Positions 1 through 12,037 are shown, counted from the first letter of the stretch. The stretch: DNA of 64,000 nt from Madurella fahalii (GCA_029876055.1 CM056874.1:8990001-9054000); one strand, 5' to 3'. Numbers and translations: made by a program. Notes: a model not told the origin generated them from the letters alone.

Positions 1-2
1 TG

Positions 3-697
3 CGAGCGGAAAGCAGCCGACTGATGGCTCCTGCAGGCGCCCCGTATACTCTCGGCCAAGCACAAGGTCACATCTCGCAAGGTCCGCTGGGTAGGCGGAT
101 TACTTGGGTCCAACAACCCCCCCTGGACTACCTCTCCTCCCTCCCCTCCCCCTCTTCCACCTCCTCGCCACCCGCCAGCGAAAGTAAGGCCTTCGACGCA
201 ACAGTGCTTGCCCACTGCCTATGGTACTTCGCCTCCCCTCGCTCATCCTTTTCACCTTCCGTGCCCTCAAGCAGCACAGCAAGCGTCTCCTCCTTGCTGA
301 GTGGTCGTTAGTAGCGACGCATCCCTCTGCCCAGTCTCACGTATTAGCTGCGCTCACCCAGGCGGCGCTGGAGTGCCGTAAAACCAAGAGCAGCGTCTCG
401 AACGTCCGCACGGTGCTGGGACCAAAGCGGCTTACCGAGCTGGCCTTGGCTGCCGGGTGGCAGCTGGAGAGTGAGACCTGTGTGCAAGGTGGGGAGGGGT
501 TGTTGGACGGACAATGGGAAGTCTCTGCTTGTCTTTCTTCCTCTTTCGAAAGGGAAGTAGAGGAGCAAGTGAGTGATGAGAGGGAACGGGCGGTGATTCT
601 TGCGTCACGGGATGCGTGTGAGGCGAGCTTGGAGGGTGTGCAAGGGGGTCGGAAAGGAGTAAGGGCCATGGATGTTTGGGTTGCTAACTTCGTCTGA
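3..697 (+). pseudogene. SAM-dependent methyltransferase-like protein, 3' part, frameshifted
   Basis: The gene enters from the left edge already open and ends at the TGA at 695-697. Two reading frames join into one protein: the first gives a segment ending with the strand VLAHCLWYFASP, the second continues with a helix (FRALKQHSKRLLLAEWSL) typical of the late Rossmann part of fungal SAM-dependent methyltransferases, and runs to the C-terminus DVWVANFV. The frames differ by one base at the C run 235-238, where one more C would restore a continuous protein. No other disruption is visible in the visible part. Either a one-base deletion has broken the gene or the assembly lost a C. The family assignment rests on remembered similarity to fungal proteins; no motif I is in the window, so the substrate is unknown. 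Confidence 0.6.
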
Positions 698-871
698 TCG
701 GGCGAGCTGAGCTTGTCCTAGCCCTCTTCTAAACCCGATCTCTGACTCTGCTTTACTTGGACAACTTAACGTACAAACATAACCATTCGGACTTGGCTCG
801 GTATGCTGATGCAAGGTGGTTAATGCTCTTGAGTGTGTCGTTATGCGTGACTCCAAACCGTTCCCTTAGTA
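698..871. other. Short spacer, no gene seen
   Basis: This lies between the methyltransferase end and the decayed NLR-type gene on the opposite strand; the two are convergent. I see no coding or structured signal. Confidence 0.5.
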
Positions 872-2104
872 TCACCAACTACCCTTTGCAGTATGTATTA
901 CGTACACTTTACCTTCGGACGTTGGATTCGACGCCGCCGCCAACGCCCGTCGGGCGAGGCCCCTCAGCCTCTCGCGAGCTTTGTCATATTCGTGGTCCTG
1001 CGGTCCAAATTTGACCATATCCGTGTGCGTGCGAGCGATGGCACACACATGTTCAGGGCCATTTTCCCACAGACGGCAATGTGTTGCAGAGGACGTGGTC
1101 ACTAGGGTAACGGCTGGCCCGGTCATTGCCTACTGGCTTTCCGTGATTTGTGCCGTTGGCAACTCGACCGTTTCGTAGAAGCAAACAACCTCCGAGTCGT
1201 CCTCGCTCCCTCGCCGTGTAAAATTCCCGTTGCTGTATGCTGAGGATCTGCGAATTAATGCGGCTGATGGAATCGACAAGTGGGCAACTCGGACCATGCC
1301 TGACCATCACAATGAGTGAACTGGTGTCCATACCGTCATGTGGAACGCCGAGGAACATAATTCCGTATACCGCTTGAACGAGCCGGAGGTCGTCCTCGTT
1401 CTCCGACCTCGATAATGCTATTATAGTCTGCCTAGCACGTTAGAAATCTATAAATGCGTGTTAAGATAGCGATGAGCCTTACCTGCTTTACCACCAAGCT
1501 GCCTAAGCTGTAGGCAATCAGGATGATAGGTCTAAGAGTAGGGGTATTCGCTAATGGTAGCAGGCTGCTGTGAAACGATGTTGCAAGGTCCTCCAAGTTC
1601 TGTATGCTCCTGCTTTGTACAATGGTTAATTCGTAGCCGTAAATCATCACCTGTACCATTGGGCGATCAGTATCCTCCTTAGTGAGGTCGTATGGCAGGG
1701 CGTCTCGTAGCCACATGTAATTCTCGCCCCTTTCTTTGAAGGATCCGAAAGCGTGTCCGCCAAGGCCAGCTATCACAATGACATCGACCTTATGGTCCTC
1801 TAAAGGCAGGGCGAAGAGGGTCGTGATGCTATAGAAGTCATCGTCAAGCGTTATGTACTCGTCGTTGGAGGGCCGATCCCCGGGCGGCTCCGGTAACAGA
1901 ATGCGCCGCATCAAACCGGGCGAGGCAGCGCTCTGGAAGGTAACTGTACCGGTGCTGGACAAGCCGTGAATCTCGGGGGCGAGGGACTTGACGATGGGGG
2001 GCGACTGAGCGGTAGTACTTTTCCAGGAAGGATCGTACGTCTCCAGCGCTCCAATACAGAGGCACCCCGCGGAGGCGAAACGTCCTGCCGCCTGTCAGCA
2101 GCAT
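872..2104 (-). pseudogene. NLR/STAND-type protein, alpha/beta-hydrolase N-terminal part, decayed
   Basis: Pieces on the minus strand line up as the N-terminal lipase-like domain of fungal STAND/NLR proteins. They are FRLRGVPLYWSAGDV (from about 2085), VDVIVIAGLGGHAFGSFKE, YMWLRDALPYD, a nucleophile elbow reading AYSLGS (usually GHSLGG), then YGIMFLGVPHDGMD and GPEHVCAIARTHTDMVKFG. A normal intron (GTAAGG...CTAG) occupies 1432-1482. Three lesions break it: a frameshift in the G run 1996-2001 (C run on the coding strand), another near 1201-1213, and an in-frame TAG at 1130-1132 just before AMTGPAV. At that position relatives have Trp, and TGG to TAG is CpA to TpA on the other strand, as RIP makes. 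The NACHT/NB-ARC and repeat domains that should follow are absent. In fungi such proteins act in non-self recognition and programmed cell death; this copy is very likely dead. Confidence 0.75.
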
Positions 2105-5100
2105 TTCTTCTGCTGCGAGAGCATCATGTGCTCTATCCCACTCGTTTACAGCTCCGCCGTTTATTGTTCCCTGGTGTGTCTCTTCAGCCTCATTACCAGC
2201 TTTGCTCCGAGGAACGCGGTATGTTGTGCTTGAAGGTGTGGGGGGCAGTGCTAGAGCAAAGAGGGTGGTGGCATTTGCTGTCGCTCGCGGGATCGGAGGG
2301 ACTGTTGTGGTCGGCGGGGCGGCTTGCTCTGGAAGGACGGGAACTAGAGTTCGTCAGTAGGAAGCACAAGAGATCTCCACTGTTCCATACCTTCTGCTTG
2401 GTTTGTTCGTATGACGGCACCAGACGTTGGCGAGTCATTTTGTGCCCCCGACCCTTCCGGGCTTCCTTTGCCGCGCCTAACCCGATTCCACCACATCGTA
2501 CGAGATAAACCGCTGGCCATAGCCTTTATAAGCACGATCCATAAAGGACGAAATCTTGTGTAACGGGCAGGGTGATAAAGTTGAAGTCGTGCTTCCCGAG
2601 CAGTTGTAGTGAAGTTGATGCCCAAGGATTGGCGTGGCTGGCTCTAGCGCTAAAGGAGGTTTCAGATACTCTGCCGCCGCCATTTGTAGGCAACCTTTTC
2701 AAAGGGGTCCTCATTGGCGCGCGAGCAACCGAATAAATTATTTCAAAGTTTCTCTCAAAATCACTTTGCTTCAGCTCTTCAGAAACAGTAGAGATGTGCT
2801 TGGAAGCAAGAGCAATAGATACTAAGCTTGTCGGAAGAGGATATGCTGTAGAGAGCAAGGCGATGAAGCGAATCGGACTGTACGAGTGTACGCTTTTCCC
2901 GGGGCAAAAGTCAGACACTTCTGGAGATTCTCAGGAGGCCGTCAGCTCGCTCGCAGTTTGTGTCTCCGGTACGTGGCAGGGACGGCATGCCACGCTGTGG
3001 TTCTCGGCGGGACCCCAGTCCCAACACGCAGGCGGTCCATCTACACTGCAACAGGGGGGGATCTAGTCGTGAGGACAAGAAACGGCACATGACGTCAGGT
3101 AAAGCAGGAGTGAAGTCCTGGGCAATCGGACTAGGACGGGGATGAGCCGGTGCTGGATTTGTTAGATATTATTACCTCGGTACCTCCGCACTACATATGC
3201 TACAAGCCCTACCTACAGCCCTTTTCATGAATTACTAGAGCAGGTCCAGCAGTTGAGCACGGATAACAACCGGGGTACGTACAGTCGAAGCTTTGTTTTG
3301 CACCAGCGGCGAAGCAGTAAGGCTAGTTGAGTTTGAACGCCCTAGTGATCATCCGATAATCACCAACGGCCAACAACAATTCCGGTAGAGTCAGGCCGAC
3401 CGACCAATTGTTCAGGTCTTTCAGTGTATGGACGGCCTCGACAAATCAGTCTCTATATAAGTAGTATTTATCTTACGGCTCTACATCCCAATTATTCGAA
3501 AGCCCAGAAACGTTTCCTGACTAGAACAATTCTGGATCTACAAACCCCCCTGCTGCAGTCAATCTTGCTAACCTTCTTGACCAGGGAGAACTGTTAACTT
3601 CTCCTTTAAGTTCGTATAGCCACTAGCGAAATCGGCTTCTGCTTTTCTATGACGAATCTCAGTACCCGTCCTTCTAAAAGAGCTCCCGAAGGTGTCTTAA
3701 CTATAGGTAGAAGATTCGGTGAAGGTGTTCAAGACGCTGGTCCAGGCCTTGCTGAGACCAACGATCCATACAGTGTCCCGTAATTGTCGAACTGTTGGGC
3801 GTTGACGGGTTGTAACGCTCATGCCCACAACAGAAGTGTGCTTCTAACCGGCCGTCTGCACGGTATTTCTCACCACAATGCCTTTCAATAGGTAGTCGGC
3901 TGCCGCGGACGCCGGTGAAGAATGTTGAAGAACCGGTAGATTACCTTAACGATGGTGGCATGTTGGTGATTACGGCTTATTGGAGCTGCAAGCAATTAGG
4001 AGCCGGTGGGTTGTTAACTTGTTGGTCATCTCAAGCCTCGCTCGGTGGCTAGGCAGAAGGTACCTCATCTGATTAGCTTGAGCAGTAACCTGAGACCAAC
4101 GAGGCGGCTAATGAGCCTAATTCGTAACATTCCAATATCGAAGACGGAACTAATCATTGAGAATTTCCTTTTTCGTAGATACACCTATACTGTCGCCGCT
4201 TGAACTTAGTGGATAATTATACCTGCCTTTTGAGTTGGGGAAAACTTTCCCCAGAGGACATGAGTCCCTCCAGTCAGAGGACCACGCTGGGATAGCGCTC
4301 CGGGGGTGGGAACGTACCCCATAGGCCCATTTTTCTTCTGCACCATAGGTACGGCCGTCCTGGCCATTGCTTCTTAGACAGAACGATCAATTCAACAATC
4401 ATTTCCACACTTGTTGCGGGCTCAATTGACGAGCTTCTTTACGTGCAAAGCGATCTCCCTCTGAACAGAGGGAGCTCTATCTGCACATATTGTTTTGACC
4501 TTGTTCAGGCTGCAGGGACCGAATTTGTGGTGGTGTTGCCTGACCTGTCTTGTCTATCTTGTCTGTCTGGTATTTGGGCTACCTTCGCCTTCCCCCTTGT
4601 TTTCATGGGTATGTGGGTGTAGATGTGTGTTTCTGTACTATTTCACCGAAGGAAATAGAACGAACCTAACCGAGCTGTTTTTAGGAGCATTACGATCTTG
4701 ATTAGGTTATAGAATTGCTTCTGTTAGTCTTTCCACGCGTAGCTAGGCCATTCGTCCACGAGTTACTGACAAAAGCGATGCGCCTTCCCCTTTCCGACCC
4801 TATCACACTAGCCTCTTGTTACTAGTTGTTATAGTAAACCGTAGGCTGTGAGATGGTGACTCTGATCGTATGGTCACCACCTTTGTAGGTAATTGTGCGC
4901 AATACCAGCCACGACTTCATGAGCCGCAGCACCGGCTGGTCCGCCTTTGTCATCAACACCCACCGCTTTCGGGACGTCAAGTTCGTCAAGAACTGGAAGG
5001 CGGACCGGGTGGTTATACTCGCAGCGCAGTCGCCGTCGACGCCGGCGTGCAAGGTCGCGCGCGGAAACTCTACGATCCTCCGCACTGTCTGCCAGATGCG

Positions 5101-5286
5101 AACCGCCCCCAACGCTTAAAAGAGGCCAAAAATTTCACAGAGGCAGGTTCGCCGAGTTTCAGTGCATCTCAGTCACAGATGGCCCCTCAAGAAATGGGAT
5201 TGGGTAACGGGTCAATCAGTGGATCTACCGGTAAACCGCTTCTCGAGGGCCTCTCGTCACACTTGTACTAGATCCTCTTTTGCGAG
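2105..5286. other. Long gene-free stretch with possible relics
   Basis: I found no convincing gene in 3.2 kb. The codon structure is poor, stops are frequent in all frames between 3150 and 4490, and the only coding-like stretch is 4895-5119 on the plus strand (contains WSAFVINTHRFRDVKFV), which I cannot assign. The left part may include the lost 5' end of the NLR-type gene. This looks like worn, formerly repeated or coding DNA. Confidence 0.5.
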
Positions 5287-6819
5287 TCAGACGCCATTTT
5301 GCCCACGTCCGCCCTGTAATAAAAAAGCACCCTTGGCGTCGATATCGTCTCTTTTGGTAGCCATGGGTATGGCTATGGATTTTCTCTCGTTCTCCCTAGC
5401 CTCCCGATGTGGCCCAGGAATCTCTGATTTCGCAGTTTTTGTCTGGCTATCGAAGATGCCGTAACCCTCCAGTACGGTGACACGACCGGAGTCAGTGATG
5501 AAAAAGCTTGGCCATACGACGCCTCGCGCCATATCATGGGCCACATTTGCATGCTGTCGTTCGGTTACTGGGGATTTCCCGTTGGTGCGTCCACCAGTGG
5601 CCCCACCTGCTTGTTGCCGCGTGGTCGAGGTCGATGAAGACGGTAACTCGGCTTCCAACATTCTCCAGTTCTGCCACTCGTACAAATCAAGAATCGGCAT
5701 GACGTTCTTCTCGCCCCTTTGAATATGCTGCCAATGTTCGCACGCCTGCTTGCAAAGGTCCTCCAACTGAGACTCGAAGCTGTCTTTCTGCTTAGCGCTG
5801 GAGAATAGACCCTTGACACCGGTGGAGACGTTGTGTACCGCGGTCTCGACCCGATTCCTAGCCTTCAGTTCTTGCTGGTCTTGTGGGATAGCGGCTAAAA
5901 GCGCCGAACGAAGAAACCGCTCTCTTGGCGGGTCTTCCTTAGCGAGATGCGACAAGACTTTTGATAACCCGCCAAGGTCACTAGCATCGTCTAGAAAGTA
6001 TGTAGACTGGAAGACATGTTCGCACAATTCGGATGACAGGACCGCTAGGAAGGCAGCCACTCGCATGAGCATTGCCGCTGAGGAGTTCGTCGACGGTACA
6101 GGAATCGCCGCCTGGACGAGCTTGTGGCCCTTCAGCTTACTCCAGAGAGAGGCATTCTTGAGGACCTCCGGAGAAAATTTCACCGCGAAGTAGGTCTCAG
6201 CCAGGCGGCGTGCCTGTGTGTACAGACTATGACACCTTGTAGTTCTGTTCGAGAGAATCGTTAGCTTCCTAACAAACCCGGAACATCGTAGGTACGTGAG
6301 GGGAAGAAAGAGGAAAACGAAAAAAAAAGAAAAAGAAAAAAAGAAACGAAGAAAGAACAAAGGGTAGGAAAGAAGGGGCATATACATGTCCTCTTCTGAC
6401 AACGGCGTCATATTGGGTGTGAAGCTTTGTAGCTCCTGCAACTGGAGGGTTGTCGAACTCAGTCTGTTTGTAACTAACTCGAGTTGTTGCTTGATGGCAT
6501 TGCGGTCCTCGGTTATTTTCTTCTCAGCGCGGAGAGCACTCTCAAGCTCTCTGATCTTGCCGTCTTTTGCCTTCAACGTGCCCCGGATATCAGAAATATG
6601 TTTCGTGTTGTCATCCAGCTTCTTGTTTGCGCCATCGAGCTCCGCTTGGAGAGCGCGTAGCTTTCCCTCGTGGAATGAGTTTACAACCTTGAGCTGACCA
6701 TTCTCTTCTTCGAGATGGGAATTCCTATCGATGATAGCATAAATATTCTGAGATGAGGCTTTTTCTCGGACAAGTCTAAGTGCTTCTTCGAACTCCTTCG
6801 CATCATCTAGAGATGCCAT
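5287..6819 (-). CDS. Coiled-coil hypothetical protein, two exons
   Basis: Exon 1 is 6819-6386 and exon 2 is 6226-5287, giving about 457 residues. The intron 6227-6385 (GTATAT...CATAG, 159 bp) carries a long pyrimidine tract. Splicing removes an otherwise strange Phe-rich stretch and yields a smooth join (SEEDILYTQARRLAETYF). Residues 1-135 are strongly heptad-like (HLEEENGQLK, KIRELESALRAEKKI), so a coiled coil is expected. The middle part is helical and Leu/Ala rich, and the C-terminal 100 residues are polar and probably disordered. It resembles uncharacterised Sordariomycete proteins; I recognise no enzymatic domain. It has no signal peptide or membrane segment. A role as a cytoplasmic or nuclear scaffold is only a guess. 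Confidence 0.7.
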   Translation of the reverse strand: MASLDDAKEFEEALRLVREKASSQNIYAIIDRNSHLEEENGQLKVVNSFHEGKLRALQAELDGANKKLDDNTKHISDIRGTLKAKDGKIRELESALRAEKKITEDRNAIKQQLELVTNRLSSTTLQLQELQSFTPNMTPLSEEDMYMPLLSYPLFFLRFFFSFSFFFVFLFLPLTYLRCSGFVRKLTILSNRTTRCHSLYTQARRLAETYFAVKFSPEVLKNASLWSKLKGHKLVQAAIPVPSTNSSAAMLMRVAAFLAVLSSELCEHVFQSTYFLDDASDLGGLSKVLSHLAKEDPPRERFLRSALLAAIPQDQQELKARNRVETAVHNVSTGVKGLFSSAKQKDSFESQLEDLCKQACEHWQHIQRGEKNVMPILDLYEWQNWRMLEAELPSSSTSTTRQQAGGATGGRTNGKSPVTERQHANVAHDMARGVVWPSFFITDSGRVTVLEGYGIFDSQTKTAKSEIPGPHREARENERKSIAIPMATKRDDIDAKGAFLLQGGRGQNGV

Positions 6820-7863
6820 ATTGAAGCGCTTTAGTGATTTGGGGGTAGATGTATACCTGGTGGGTGGTTGTCGCCGCTTGGCCGTGGACAGTTTTGGGTC
6901 TGGATTAAGCGAAATAACGTTACAACCAGGAGGAGTTCTCCATCTTGTACCTTAGGCATAACCTAGTACCAAGCTCGGCAATTGACGGTCCTGCCACTGC
7001 CGTTGCCCCCGTTCTCTTCGAGATTGGTGCCAGACGTGGGCTGTCGGTCTCATTGCAGCAGTCGCCCAATAAGCGCACGCCATCTGTGTTCTGGTGCTAC
7101 TCAGTGCATTGAGGCCGACAGCCAAGGGTCACACAGCTGCAATCAGCGGCACCCTACTCACAAACCCAAGTCCTAACCCCGCATTGGGCCAACACTGGGA
7201 TGTCTAATGTATACAGTTCTGAGTAGTTTCGATATCTATTGTTGTAGGTATACAATTGACGTTTCTTGATATAATTACGGTCGCGGAAAAGTGGCCAGCT
7301 CACTATGCAAATCCGTTATTTATAAAAAATTACAAGGGATAAGTATACCTCAGTGAATCGAGGAGACACCAAAGAGTCGTAGGATGCCCTTTAGTTATAG
7401 GGAGTCGTTTGCAGCCTCCTTGGGCACAAATTTTGGGCTCCCTCGGCTACGGTTGAAAGTTGGTGGTGTTGTGGTACAGCAGGTGCATAAGTACTGGCGC
7501 GGAGGTGCTTAGCGCCGGTGCTAAGGGTGTGCAGCACCTGTGCCAGGGTGTATAGCGCCTGTGCTCGACTCCAAAAGCGGCAAGGGATTTCCAGGGAGCG
7601 GAATAAGTGAATTCGTCTCGTATAACACCAATACCACTGCAGCAAGGCAAACGTACCTTGTATTTATCATTTCCGTCCTTTCTCTCCCGCGCGCCACTTT
7701 CGGTCAACCCGTCGGCGGGCAAGTCCTTCTGCCGCGCTCGGCTCCGTCGCCACGCCAGCCCCCGGACTCGCATCAAGGAGTCATCGGACAGTCGTCTCCC
7801 CGCCATTCCACAACACCAGCTGTGCCGTCATCCTTATCAGCAGCAGCCGCAAAACTGGCACTC
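6820..7863. other. Intergenic region
   Basis: This stretch separates the divergently transcribed coiled-coil gene and the frameshifted gene starting at 7864. I see no coding feature. It contains repeats of the word GTGCTTAGCGCC-like sequence around 7490-7565 (short imperfect CGCC/GTGC units), of no clear meaning. Confidence 0.4.
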
Positions 7864-8661
7864 ATGTCGAGTTCTGCTCCTGCCGGTGTAGCCGCCGAGG
7901 TGCCTCCCCCCGGTCCCGGAGGAGGGAGACGACGATCAAGCTGCTGCATGGGGTGCGACTATTCGGAGTCTGTTCAGGTCGGGTCACCCCAAATGGGGAT
8001 TTCTCATCTACCGCGTCTACTACGACGAGGAGGAGCCTGACAGCGTTTCATGGGCATCTTGAACCGCGTCACCGATAACTGGATCCGGCGGTCGCGCAAG
8101 GAACGCCTGCTGCCCTACCTCTTCTGGGCCAAGATGGAAGATCGCGCAGCGTTTGAGGGCGCGTCCAAGGACGCTATCCGGGAACACTTCCGTAACTGGG
8201 TTAATACGCGGTCCATCGAGCGGGACGGGCCCGGCGGCGACAACCCCCTCATCGCTGACATCTCCCCACGCTACCGGGCCTGTTTGTATGTTGACAAAGA
8301 GGTCATGGAGTCGGCTACGTTGACCGAGTACCCCTCTGTCGTCAACCCTACCGGCTTCTACCTGAAGGTGGGAGGGCAGGTCGTCTTGATCGACGGCCAG
8401 TACGGCGAGCACTATCTAGACCAGCGGGGAATCGGTGAGTACGACCGACAGGAGATTGAGGAAGGTTATATGGATGAGGAGGACCTGGAAGAGGATGAAT
8501 ACGATTCGATCGACGGCAAGACTGAATATGACGTGGGCTGGCAGTATGTAGGACTGGAGCTTACTGCTACCATGTACGACAGCCTGTGCGAGTACCACGA
8601 CGCCTGGATCAGACCCTATTACTACACGCGACCCCCGAAGGTGTGGGGACGGGATAATTAA
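7864..8661 (+). pseudogene. Hypothetical ascomycete protein with two compensating frameshifts
   Basis: The likely start is the ATG at 7864 (MSSSAPAGVAAEVPPP). The natural protein then continues in another frame as VPEEGDDDQAAAWGATI, SLFRSGHPKWGFLIYRVYYD and EEEPDS, and returns to the first frame as RFMGILNRVTDNWIRRS, running to the stop at 8659-8661. The first shift is in the C run 7906-7911 (one C too many). The second is near 8039-8042, where GAC-AG would need one more base. The combination KWGFLIYRVYYD followed by an RFM(G)IL helix and an acidic Tyr-rich tail is a common layout of uncharacterised fungal proteins. Read as it stands, the plus-frame ORF ends at 8040 and a 203-residue ORF restarts at 8050. 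It is either a broken gene or an assembly with two small errors. Confidence 0.6.
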
Positions 8662-10837
8662 ATGGGTAGCTACGCGCATGCCAGGTATGTATCTCGACTT
8701 AGGTAACTACCTACGTTTAGAAGAAACCAGATTACGCCCAGCTAGGCTAAAAGCTGCCGATGCCGCTCAAGTAGATTAGAAGCAACCTCGCCATATCCTA
8801 AAGAAAGCTTCTAGAAGCGGATGGATGTGCAACCACTTTCCTTGACAGTATTTCCCCGCTGTACTGAGATTGGTAGGATTTATCAGATGGCCTTTTTAAG
8901 TAGTACCAAGCGCCCAAACGTGCCTTGTGCGAGCTTGGGAGATTGAGGTTGCAATAAGCGCAGCCACTCCGCCTCAGCTCGGAGAAATACAAGAAGTACT
9001 CGGTCTGATTTAGCCCATGATGGCGGGTTGCTCCAAATTGCTCCTTACGACCTCACAATCCCGCGCCCCAGCCTGAAGGCAGCCGTAATTTGTGCCCGGG
9101 TCGAGGACTTTCGATATGATCGGAAACTACCCGGAACGAGGCACCCATGTCGCTGGAACCAACGTTCTCTTACCTTACGGCAAGGCGGATAGGGGACGAT
9201 CCAAGACCATGTGTTATATCCAAGGAATCCTGGGTAGATCCCTTCCCTTCTTAGGGGAAGCTATTCTCACGACAGCTCAAGCTCGGCCCGGGAACGTGAA
9301 GTCCCAACCAGGCCAGTTCAGGATGGCACAGAGAGTAAAAGATGCCGCAGCTCTCATCGCCAAGATTGACGTCCTCAACGACTCTCAAACACTAGGCGGT
9401 CACGGAGACCAGACTTTCTGCCAGCTTGAAAAGCGTACAGAGGCACATAATCAACGCCGATAAAAGCTGATCGTGGCAAAGGACAACCGCGCCGTCAACA
9501 CACATCCGTTCTAGTCCAGCATTGTGGTCTATAATTTTGGTGGCATGCGGTGGGTGGCGGTACCTCAACCGGTTACGTAGAACGGTGAGGAGCGAGATGA
9601 CTTCGTAGACAATACGAACGCTCACTCCAACGAAGACCGCTTCAGGTTCAACGACTGCGTTGACGTGGAGAACCCGCAGGTGTTTAGCTGTGGGACAGGC
9701 TACACCAAAGTTAGCTACGACAGGTTCCAATGACTAGGTGACCAAATGTTTCATAAATTAACCTCAGCCCCATGAAGACACTCGTTCCACAGCTCATAAC
9801 AAGATTAGGACGGTAAAACAGGATCAGGTAATTAGGATTCAGAACAACGACAGTACGAAACATACAGGACGATCATGGTAGGCCGATTTCCTCAAGACCG
9901 AGGCAGCGCCGAGCACGTGCATCTGGCGAGATGGCGGCCTAGACTGCAACAGCTGCACCATGAGGGCGAGATGCATCGTTTTCGCCGTTCAGGGCCGGCT
10001 GGCCGAGAGCATCAAGAACCAGTGCCACCGGGGCGGCAAGGTGTTTTTTTTTGCAACAACGACGGGGTTCCCAAATCATATTCACGGCTGCAGATGGACA
10101 GGGTGGTGAGTAAATACCTGTTAGTCTTGTTTTCGCATGGTTCTTTTACTGATTTCTCCCTACCGCGACCAGACATGTGATGTCACCGAGGCAGACGTAG
10201 CCTTTACGTTCAGCCTCAATGACGCTTGCAGGCTTTAGAGACACGACATGCATTGTCGACATCAGACATTAAATCCCAAGGTGCCATGCTTAACACAAGC
10301 TCGAAGTTCGTCCCCGTGTTGCACTCCAAGCGTCCGGATGATATACCTGTTTGAGTACTATTCTACTACAAATATCCTGCAGAGGTGGCAGGCATGCTCC
10401 TAGCCTCGGAATCAACTTGCCATGGACCTAACCGGGCATCGCGTGGCGGGGGTCTGTGGAGCATTTGGAAACGCTACCCGACGGAAAGGTACCCGGTCCT
10501 CCGGAGCTGCACGTACTCATGGCCGAGGCGCGTGGTGATTAGTGGATTACGGCATAAAGCGCAGGACTCGGAGTAGACGGCTTCTCAATCGACTTCGGAG
10601 GGGGATCGACCGGTCGGTCTTGGCCACCGCGACAGCATTTTCCATGACGAATTTCTCCGGACATGTGCACGTGCGCGGGTGGGAGGCTGGCGTGGTTCTT
10701 GATCTGCTTGAAGAATGAGGATAAGGGTCAGTCAATCGATATCGGTAACGTTATAGAATAATATAATTATACTCCCACCACGTGGGTTTGGGACCTACCT
10801 ATTATCACCGCCCTCCAAGTCCTGTGCCATCACCAAT
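8662..10837. other. Region with degenerate coding relics
   Basis: No intact gene is present. On the plus strand, pieces look like fragments of one or two secreted Cys-containing proteins. About 9590-9738 reads RFRFNDCVDVENPQVFSCG and about 9880-10020 reads CIWRDGGLDCNSCTMRARC. About 10180-10240 reads CDVTEADVAFTFSLNDACR. Stops and frame changes interrupt all of them, including TAG codons. I cannot name the family. The last 100 bases (10740-10837) are the promoter of the AA9 gene and are AT-rich around 10755-10768. Confidence 0.45.
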
Positions 10838-12037
10838 ATGCACATCACCAATATCTTGTCCGCTCTCCTCACCATTGGCGCCACCACCGTCTCGGCCCAC
10901 GGTTTCCTTAAGTATGTCGACTACGACGGTACCCGCTATCTCACCTGGCAGGTCGGGTCCGACGAGTATGTGACGCCGCCGAACCCCCTCCGCTTCACTC
11001 GCCACATCAACACTCTTGGTCCCGCCGTCGACTTCACCAGCAACAACATCACCTGCGGTGAAGGCGGCAACGTCCCCACCCCCGCCATCATCAACGTCCA
11101 GCCCGGCAAGCAGATCAAGTTCGTGTGGGACCAGTGGGGTAGCTCCCACTCGGGCCCCGTTATGAACTACATTGCGAAATGCACACCCGACTGCGCGAGC
11201 TTTAAAGGTGACAGCGGCCCGGCGTGGGTCAAGATCGATCAGATGGCTTTTGACGCCAATGCGAGCCCGCAGTGGGCGAGTGATAAGCTGGCGACACTTG
11301 GTGCTTCATGGACTGTATGCCTCTTTTCCTGTTCCCAAACTGTATTTGAACATCGTGGAAACATGACCACTAACGTATATCCATAACAGTTCACCATCCC
11401 TCCCAACCTCGCAGACGGCGAGTACCTCCTCCGCCACGAGATTCTCGGTCTCCACGTCGCCGGAACTCCCATGGGTGCACAATTCTACCCGGTCTGTGCT
11501 GCCATCAGGGTCTCCGGCGGCGGCAGCGTGCAGCTCCCCACCGGCATCTCCCTTCCCGGAGCTTATGACCCCACTGACCCCGGCGTACGTTTTCATCGAC
11601 TATTTCTCTCTCTCTCTCTTTCTTCGTCTCCCTTCTTAACAAACACCCACTAATATGTATCTAATGTTCAGATTCTGGTTCAGCTCTGGCGCGTCAACCA
11701 AGGCCAAGTCCAATACACAGCCCCCGGCGGCCCCGTCTGGTCCGGTGCTGGGCAGCAGCTCCTTGGCGCCGGCAACATCCCCGCCATTACTCGTACCGTC
11801 TCGGTTTACACTGCCGGTGGTGTCACGACTGAGACTCCCACCCCCACCGTTACCACCTCGGTCAGGACGTCTCCTAGCAATGTTGTTGTGCCCTCCACCT
11901 CAACTGCGCCGAGTGGAACCCCGCTGGCTGGCGCATGGCAGCAGTGTGGCGGTGTTGGCTGGAATGGAGCGACGTCGTGTGTCAGTGGTTATACCTGCAA
12001 CAAGGTTAATGACTACTACTCGCAGTGCCAGCCTTAG
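10838..12037 (+). CDS. AA9 lytic polysaccharide monooxygenase with C-terminal CBM1
   Basis: The gene has three exons: 10838-11314, 11390-11584 and 11672-12037, all joined in phase 0, giving 345 residues. Residues 1-20 are a signal peptide that leaves His21 as the mature N-terminus (SA|HGFLKYV), the hallmark of a copper histidine brace. The second copper ligand is His104 (SSHSGPVMNY). The axial Tyr192 follows Gln190 (GAQFYPVC), with a conserved His in LLRHEI. NIT at 70-72 is a glycosylation sequon. After a Thr/Ser/Pro linker, residues from about 310 form a fungal CBM1 cellulose-binding module with four Cys (QQCGG, SCVSG, TCNK, QCQP). The enzyme is secreted and oxidatively cleaves cellulose or related glucans, using an external electron donor. 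Its neighbour at 16.3 kb is an AA7-type oxidase, a known partner class. Confidence 0.96.

Noticed and set aside
4822..5119. Overlapping open frames on both strands, one with VINTHRFRDVKFVKNWKADR
   Set aside because: It looks coding but has no family I recognise, no splice partners and no start that makes sense; left as part of the gene-free stretch.
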